Positions 39,680 to 44,423 of a DNA stretch of 44,423 nucleotides are shown piece after piece. Within the stretch, counting starts at the first letter, position 1. Each line of letters starts with the position of its first letter. Location of the stretch: NCBI RefSeq assembly GCF_001865245.1, contig NZ_MKXB01000210.1, positions 1 to 44,423 of the forward strand. Reading direction: 5' to 3'. Position numbers and translations under genes: made by a program. The notes beneath the pieces are model-generated. The model was not told where the DNA came from. It did not search any database and was given only the letters and a program-made list of their open reading frames with translations. The stretch comes from Streptomyces sp. CC53 (GTDB taxonomy: Bacteria; Actinomycetota; Actinomycetes; Streptomycetales; Streptomycetaceae).

Positions 39680-40597
39680 ATGTCACCCCGGCTCGACGAA
39701 ACGCGTACCCACGACGCGCCGTCGGCAACTCCTTCCCACTCCTTCGACTCCGACACCTACTCCGCGTCCCCGTCCGGCACCGACCTCGGCGCCGACCTGG
39801 ACCTCCCCGAGATCCCCCCGTACGACGAGGTGGACCCGCTCGACGCGCGAGCCCTGTCCAAGACCCTCTTCGCCCGTCTCGAAAGCCTCGAAGAGGGCAC
39901 CCACGAGTACGCCTACGTGCGCAACACGCTCGTCGAGCTGAACCTCGCCCTCGTGAAGTTCGCCGCCTCCCGCTTCCGCTCCCGCAGCGAGCCGATGGAG
40001 GACATCGTCCAGGTCGGCACGATCGGCCTGATCAAGGCCATCGACCGGTTCGAGCTGAGCCGCGAGGTCGAGTTCCCGACCTTCGCCATGCCGACGATCA
40101 TCGGCGAGATCAAGCGCTTCTTCCGCGACACGTCGTGGTCCGTGCGCGTGCCCCGCCGGCTCCAGGAGCTCCGCCTGGACCTGGCCAAGGCGGGCGACGA
40201 GCTGGCCCAGCAGCTGGACCGCTCCCCGACCGTGGCGGAACTGGCCGAGAAGCTCGGCATCAGCCAGGACGAGGTCGTCGAGGGCATGGCCGCGAGCAAC
40301 GCCTACACCGCGAGCTCCCTCGACGCGCAGCCGGAGGAGGACGACACCGAGGGCGCGCTGGCCGACCGCATCGGGTACGAGGACCACGGCCTGGAAGGCA
40401 TCGAGTACATCGAGTCGCTGAAGCCGCTGATCGCCTCGCTGCCGCCCCGCGACCGGCGGATCCTGTCGCTGCGCTTCGTGGCCGGGCTGACCCAGTCGGA
40501 GATCGGCGAGGAGCTCGACATCTCCCAGATGCACGTGTCCCGGCTGCTCTCGCGCACGCTCGCGAAGCTCAGAAAGGGCCTCACCGTGGAGGAGTGA
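39680..40597 (+). CDS. RNA polymerase sigma factor of the SigB/SigF/SigG family
   Basis: 305 residues. A disordered Ser/Thr/Asp-rich N-terminus (1-50) is followed by region 2 (85-155: DIVQVGTIGLIKAIDRFELS, FPTFAMPTIIGEIKRFFRDT), region 3 (158-235: VRVPRRLQELRLDLAKAGDE, PTVAELAEKLGISQDEVVEG) and region 4 (255-300: LPPRDRRILSLRFVAGLTQS, IGEELDISQMHVSRLLSRTL). ATG 39680 is supported by GGAGG six bases upstream; ATG 39668 is in frame but lacks one. Its probable regulators are the anti-sigma kinase and STAS protein on the other side of the shared promoter region. Targets are likely stress or development genes. Confidence 0.93.
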   Translation: MSPRLDETRTHDAPSATPSHSFDSDTYSASPSGTDLGADLDLPEIPPYDEVDPLDARALSKTLFARLESLEEGTHEYAYVRNTLVELNLALVKFAASRFRSRSEPMEDIVQVGTIGLIKAIDRFELSREVEFPTFAMPTIIGEIKRFFRDTSWSVRVPRRLQELRLDLAKAGDELAQQLDRSPTVAELAEKLGISQDEVVEGMAASNAYTASSLDAQPEEDDTEGALADRIGYEDHGLEGIEYIESLKPLIASLPPRDRRILSLRFVAGLTQSEIGEELDISQMHVSRLLSRTLAKLRKGLTVEE

Positions 40598-40630
40598 CCA
40601 CGGTCCCCCCGCCTGGCCGAGGCACCCCAG

Positions 40631-40694
40631 GGGCCCCGCTCCCGGACACCCGGACGCCGTCACGGCGCACACGGGGGTCCGGGAGCGGGGCCCC
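40631..40694 (+). terminator. very strong terminator after the sigma factor gene
   Basis: Perfect 18-bp stem GGGGCCCCGCTCCCGGAC (40631-40648) / GTCCGGGAGCGGGGCCCC (40677-40694). The 28-base apex holds a second hairpin CGCCG-TCA-CGGCG. Confidence 0.85.
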
Positions 40695-40820
40695 CGGTCG
40701 TCTCACCGGGACCGCGCTGCCGGGGCATCGGGCGCGGGACCGTCCCTGCCGGGGGGTGTTCGCGCTGATGGACCGGTGACCGCGGGCTCCGGCCCGGCCC
40801 CGCTCCGGGACATCCGGTGC

Positions 40821-40836
40821 GGGGCCGGCCGGCCCC
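40821..40836. repeat. 16-bp perfect palindrome between convergent terminators
   Basis: GGGGCCGGCCGGCCCC is self-complementary. It lies between the two long hairpins of the 414-base convergent gap 40598-41011, which holds no gene. Confidence 0.6.
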
Positions 40837-40844
40837 GTCGTCCG

Positions 40845-40892
40845 GGCCTCGGCCCCTCGGCGGCCCGTGCGGGCTGCCGAGGGGCCGAGGCC
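40845..40892 (-). terminator. long terminator hairpin on the side of the Asp-box propeller gene
   Basis: Perfect 17-bp stem GGCCTCGGCCCCTCGGC / GCCGAGGGGCCGAGGCC, with an inner GCCCG-TG-CGGGC hairpin at its apex. It is 120 bases past the stop of the minus-strand gene at 41012. Confidence 0.75.
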
Positions 40893-41011
40893 GTGTGCCG
40901 GGGCCGACGACCGCCCGTACGGCGGGCGGGAGCGGCGGCCGGGACGGCCCACCAGGCACGCGGCGGGCGCCCCTTCCGCCCGTCGGGGCGGTCAGGCCGG
41001 GCGGGCGGTGG

Positions 41012-43348
41012 TCACCACGTCCGCAGTTCGTAGAAGCCCCGGCCGAACGTCGCCGCCACCAGGCGGTTGCGGGACGGGTCGTACTCGATGTCGTCGACCG
41101 GGACGCGCGGCATGCCGCGGCCCAGCCGGAACCAGTGGCCGCCGCCCGTGAACGACGTGAAGACGCCCTGGTCGGTGGCCGCGTACAGGATGCCGGCGCG
41201 GGCCGCCACCAGGTCGTTCACCGGCGCCTCCGGCAGGTTCCCGGACAGGTCGCGCCACGTGCGGCCGCCGTCGGTGGAGCCGTACACGTGGGCCAGCGGG
41301 GAGCCGGAGCGGTACGCGGAGTGCGTGGTCCACACCCGGTCGGGGTCCTTCTCGTCGACCACCACGCGGGTGACCCAGGGGCGGCCCTCCGCGAGTTTCG
41401 TCCACGTCCCGCCGAGGTCGCGGGTCACCCAGACCCGGCCGTCGTCCGTGCCCGCGTAGACGGTGCGGCCGTCCCCCGCCGCGGCCAGGGAGGTGATCGT
41501 GCCGTAGTTCGTGTAGACGGGGTCGTCGCCCGGCCCGCCCGACAGGTCGCCGCTGATGGCCTGCCAGGTCGCGCCGCCGTCGGTGGAGCGGTTCACGACC
41601 TCGGAGCCGTAGTAGAGGATCTCCGGGTCCCGGGGGTCGAAGACGACCGGCGTGAACCAGTTGCGCCGCTGGTACGTCGTGGCGTCCGCGAAGTACGTGA
41701 GGGTGTCGCCGCCGTCGGTGGAGCGGAAGCAGTTGCCGTACTGGTAGCAGGCGATGACGTTGTCCTTGTCCCGGGGGTTGATCAGGTTCTCCTCGCCGTC
41801 GCCGCCCAGGTACTCGTCGAACCCGCCGTCCGGGGAGCCCCAGGAGCGCAGACTGCCGTTGTCCTGCGAACCGCCCGAGATCCGGGTGGGGTCCTGCGGG
41901 GTGATCGCGGCGCTGTAGAGCTGCGTGTACGGCTGGTGGCGGGACGCGACCCAGCCGCCGTCGCCGCGCGCGTCGGAGCGGTACACGCCGCCGTCGTTGC
42001 CGAGGTACACGCGGCCCGGCCGGCGCGGGTCCCACACCAGGGCGTGGTGGTCGACGTGGATGCTGGTGGCGTCCGCCGACCACGTGCGGCCCGCGTCCTT
42101 GGTGGTGAGCAGCGCGACGCCCGCGACGTGCACGTGGTCCGTGTCCACCGGGTCGATCCACACCTTGCCGAACCACCAGCCGAAGCTGGACTGCGACGCC
42201 GTCAGCCGGGGGTCGTCCGGGGTGCGCGCCCAGGTGTCGCCGCCGTCGGCCGAGGAGTAGAAGCCCTCGAAGGGGCCGCCCGTCCTGTTGACGAGGGCGT
42301 ACAGGCGGTCGCCGGCGACCGCGAGGCCGATGCGGCCCACGTCGGCGCTCCGCGCGGGCAGGCCGCCGCCGAGGCGCTGCCAGGTGCGTCCGTCGTCGGT
42401 GGAGCGGAACACCCCGGAGCCGACACCCCCGTACGTCCGCAGGCTCGGCGTGCGCCGGTGGTCCCACAGGACCGCGTACAGCCGGTCGCCGTCGACGACG
42501 ATCTCCGTGGCGCCGGTGAACGCGTTCTCGCCCTCCAGGATGCGCTGCCAGGTGGCGCCGCCGTCCTCCGAGCGGTAGACGCCGCGGTCGCCGCCGGCGT
42601 TGTAGAGGGAGCCGGCCGCGGCGACGTAGAGGCGGCGCGGGTCGGCCGGGTCGACGGTGATGGCGCTGATGGCACCCGAGTCGCGCAGCCCCAGCCGGGT
42701 CCAGTGCGCGCCGCCGTCGGTGCTGCGGTAGAGGCCGGTGCCTTCGTACGTGATGCTGCCGCCTCCCGGGTTCGGCTCGCCGGTGCCTGCGTACAGCGTC
42801 CCGTCGGGGGCCACCGCGACCGCGCCCATAGCCTGCGTGAGGTCGTCGGGCCAGACGGACCGGAAGGTGGCGCCCGCGTCCGTGCTGCGCCACAGGCCCC
42901 CGCTGGCGGCGGCGGCGTACAGGGTGTCGGCGCGCCGGGGGTCGAGGGCCAGGGAGACGATGCGGCCGCCGATGTTCGTGGGGCCGACGGACTTCCAGCG
43001 CCCGCCGACCGCGGGGAGCCGGGCGGCCTCCGCGGCGGCCCGGTCGTAGGCGTGGCGGGGCAGCGCCTGGCCGGGGAGCGTCTTCTGCACGTAGCGGTAC
43101 TCGGCGGGAGCCGACGGGCCGCGGACGGGGCGGTAGACGTCCTCCGGTGGGACGTCCGCGGCAGCGGCGGCCGAGGAGGACCCGGTCTGCCGCGGTGCTC
43201 CGTCGGCTGCGGACGGTAACGTTCCGGCGGCCGGTGGCGCCACGGTGACCGGTAATGCTCCGGCGGCCGGTGGCGCCGAGGTCAGCGCCGCTCCGGCGAC
43301 CGCGGCGACCAGCCACGGAAGCAGACGTCTGCGCGTCGGTCTGCGCAT
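41012..43348 (-). CDS. secreted Asp-box (BNR) beta-propeller protein, sialidase/GH74-like fold
   Basis: 778 residues. Signal peptide about 1-31 (RRRLLPWLVAAVAGAALTSA), then a low-complexity linker to about 110. The rest is a propeller with about ten Asp-boxes of type SxDxGxTW: RSTDAGATF, RSTDGGAHW, RSEDGGATW, RSTDDGRTW, SSADGGDTW, TKDAGRTW, RSTDGGATW, TRDLGGTW and STDGGRTW. Such proteins are annotated as WD40/YVTN/BNR-like or exo-alpha-sialidase-like. I cannot identify the acid pair of GH74 enzymes or the Arg triad of sialidases, so catalytic activity is uncertain. ATG 43348 has GGAGGG seven bases upstream. A 36-bp tandem duplication lies in the region after the signal peptide. Confidence 0.83.
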   Translation of the reverse strand: MRRPTRRRLLPWLVAAVAGAALTSAPPAAGALPVTVAPPAAGTLPSAADGAPRQTGSSSAAAAADVPPEDVYRPVRGPSAPAEYRYVQKTLPGQALPRHAYDRAAAEAARLPAVGGRWKSVGPTNIGGRIVSLALDPRRADTLYAAAASGGLWRSTDAGATFRSVWPDDLTQAMGAVAVAPDGTLYAGTGEPNPGGGSITYEGTGLYRSTDGGAHWTRLGLRDSGAISAITVDPADPRRLYVAAAGSLYNAGGDRGVYRSEDGGATWQRILEGENAFTGATEIVVDGDRLYAVLWDHRRTPSLRTYGGVGSGVFRSTDDGRTWQRLGGGLPARSADVGRIGLAVAGDRLYALVNRTGGPFEGFYSSADGGDTWARTPDDPRLTASQSSFGWWFGKVWIDPVDTDHVHVAGVALLTTKDAGRTWSADATSIHVDHHALVWDPRRPGRVYLGNDGGVYRSDARGDGGWVASRHQPYTQLYSAAITPQDPTRISGGSQDNGSLRSWGSPDGGFDEYLGGDGEENLINPRDKDNVIACYQYGNCFRSTDGGDTLTYFADATTYQRRNWFTPVVFDPRDPEILYYGSEVVNRSTDGGATWQAISGDLSGGPGDDPVYTNYGTITSLAAAGDGRTVYAGTDDGRVWVTRDLGGTWTKLAEGRPWVTRVVVDEKDPDRVWTTHSAYRSGSPLAHVYGSTDGGRTWRDLSGNLPEAPVNDLVAARAGILYAATDQGVFTSFTGGGHWFRLGRGMPRVPVDDIEYDPSRNRLVAATFGRGFYELRTW
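43215..43277. repeat. 36-bp in-frame tandem duplication in the propeller gene
   Basis: The 27-mers at 43215-43241 and 43251-43277 are 25/27 identical with a 36-bp period. They give two copies of APPAAG(A/T)LP separated by VTV just after the signal peptide. Confidence 0.75.
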
Positions 43349-44008
43349 GGACAGCCCTCCCCATCGTCATGCCCGTTTCAAACGGGAACGACGGTACGGG
43401 TGGGGGGACGCGAGCAGAAGGGCGCATGTCGGCCGCTGTCGGCCGCTGTCGTCCACGACCCCGCGGCCCCGGAGGGGCCCGCGCACGGGACCGCCGGCCC
43501 GCGAGGCGGGCCGGCGGCGGGGTGGAACAGTCGGTTCCGGAGTGCCGGGTGGTGCTTCCGGCGGGTGTCCGCCGGTGGTGTTGGCGCCGGCGTCTGCCGG
43601 CGGAGGCCGGTGGAGGCCGGTGGAGGCCGGCGGGTGCGGATCGCGGCGTCGGCCGAGGGCTCCGGTCGTGTCCGCCGGTGGGTGTCGGCCGGACGGTGGC
43701 TGCCGGCGCAGGCCGTCGGCCGAGGTCGCGGGCCGGATGCCGTCGGGGGCCGGAGGGGATCGGACCCCCGGCGCCTGCCCGGGCCACGGTTGATGGCCGG
43801 ATGGTGTCGAAGGCGTCAGCCGGGGGCGACCGTCGGGAATGCCGGGGGGGGATGCTGGAGATGCTGCTGTGCCCGGTGGTGCCGCGGTGACGGTGTCGGT
43901 CGGGGATGCCCGGGCCCCGGGGCCGGGGCTCCGGCTGCGCCGGGTGCTGTGGCGGGCGCCGGGTCTTCCGCACAGCACCCGCCCCGCCCGGCTGCGTCCG
44001 GTGGCGCG
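43349..44008. other. 660-base GC-rich gap with short degenerate repeats
   Basis: No credible gene is seen. Bases 43601-43630 are three copies of a 10-mer [C/T]GGAGGCCGG, and variants of GCCGG(T/C)GG recur from about 43560 to 43760. Open frames on both strands here are Pro/Arg/Gly-rich, lack ribosome sites and have no recognisable domain. The promoter of the propeller gene should lie in 43349-43400. Confidence 0.5.
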
Positions 44009-44272
44009 TCAGGCGGCCTGGTGGCGGCTGCCGGGGAACTGCGTGACCTCCGCGGCGGCCTCGTCACGCTCGTAGTTGGCGAGCGCGAGCCCCAGCGCGA
44101 AGAACGTGGGAGCCCACTCACCGACGAAGATGCCCCACCGGTCCGCCCGCTCGATGTCCTCCCGGCGGTTGGACGTCAGCCAGGACACCAGCGACAGGCC
44201 GATGGACCCGGCGGCGGCGAGGTAGGCGTGCTCACTCCGGACGCCGGCGTCATGCAGCTTCTTCACGAACAT
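44009..44272 (-). CDS. small two-helix membrane protein of unknown function
   Basis: 87 residues from ATG 44272, chosen because AGGAGG is five to six bases upstream; an ATG at 44383 in frame would add 37 residues. The sequence opens MFVKKLHDAGVRSEHAYLAA. Hydrophobic helices AAAGSIGLSLVSWLTS and EWAPTFFALGLALANYERD enclose a charged loop with NRREDIERADRWG. The tail is polar. I recall similar small proteins in many Streptomyces genomes but no function. The upstream 44273-44423 is AT-richer near 44340-44385, consistent with its promoter. Confidence 0.75.
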   Translation of the reverse strand: MFVKKLHDAGVRSEHAYLAAAGSIGLSLVSWLTSNRREDIERADRWGIFVGEWAPTFFALGLALANYERDEAAAEVTQFPGSRHQAA

Positions 44273-44423
44273 GGGTGCCTCCTGAGAACAGTGCGAGTCG
44301 TGCCGGATGGCCTTCACGAGGGGTTCGAGTTCCACGCTGGGGACGGATGCGAACAAAAAGTCATGAATCAGTCTGTTCATCACCCGAGTGCGCGCCCCGC
44401 CAGGGAAGCCGCCCGCCGGGTCG

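Noticed and set aside
41012..43348. Confident sialidase or GH74 enzyme call
   Set aside because: Asp-boxes show the fold only; I could not identify the catalytic residues of either family.
40992..43973. 993-codon minus-strand open frame overlapping the propeller gene
   Set aside because: Same strand but another frame; Arg/Pro/His-rich, while the 41012-43348 frame has a signal peptide and Asp-boxes.
43367..43978. 203-codon minus-strand frame in the gap before the propeller gene
   Set aside because: Pro/Arg-rich, no ribosome site, no domain, and overlaps repeats.

Overview
The window looks like a stretch of a Streptomyces (or very close actinomycete) chromosome. It has very high G+C with strong third-position GC bias, frequent GTG and TTG starts, GTGA/ATGA stop-start overlaps and several apparently leaderless genes. 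It also carries typical Streptomyces gene sets: purK-purE beside a GtrA-like protein and a two-component pair, a DUF5753-type XRE regulator with a DUF6879 partner, and a SigB/F-type sigma factor with a partner-switching pair. No tRNA, rRNA, IS element, CRISPR or attachment site was recognised.

Layout. 1-2836: short tandem repeats at the window edge, UDP-glucose dehydrogenase (minus) and a divergent acyl-CoA dehydrogenase. 3308-4679: a secreted protein of unknown function followed at 10 bp by a small four-helix membrane protein. 4802-8301: an accessory regulatory patch. It holds three tiny minus-strand genes chained by GTGA overlaps and divergent from a one-domain GntR repressor, a second one-domain GntR, and a DUF6879/XRE module with two more small genes. 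8550-17224: ordinary chromosomal genes, namely an alpha/beta-hydrolase with a cysteine nucleophile, a renal-dipeptidase-family peptidase, purE, purK, a GtrA-like protein, a sensor kinase/response regulator pair and a POT peptide transporter.

17559-38041 is a roughly 20-kb surface-polysaccharide locus of the Wzx/Wzy type. It contains an LCP ligase, a SapC-like protein, a CDP-alcohol phosphotransferase next to a TagD-type glycerol-3-phosphate cytidylyltransferase, and two GT4 glycosyltransferases. It also contains a Wzz-like co-polymerase fused to a degenerate tyrosine-kinase domain, a flippase, a polymerase-like protein, a WcaF-like acetyltransferase, a lipoprotein, a large secreted propeller/FN3/LamG/DNRLRE protein, gmd, a GDP-fucose synthase gene and a WbaP-type initiating transferase. 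Together they predict a fucose-containing, possibly O-acetylated and glycerol-phosphate-modified polymer. It would be started on undecaprenyl phosphate, flipped, polymerised outside and perhaps tied to the wall by the LCP protein; ugd at the window start could supply UDP-glucuronate. An extra methionine aminopeptidase with its own XRE regulator sits in the middle of this locus.

38279-40597 encodes an RsbW-like anti-sigma kinase, a STAS antagonist and a divergent SigB/F-family sigma factor. 41012-43348 encodes a secreted Asp-box propeller protein, and 44009-44272 a small membrane protein. All calls come from reading the sequence and remembered family motifs; no database search or structure prediction was run.
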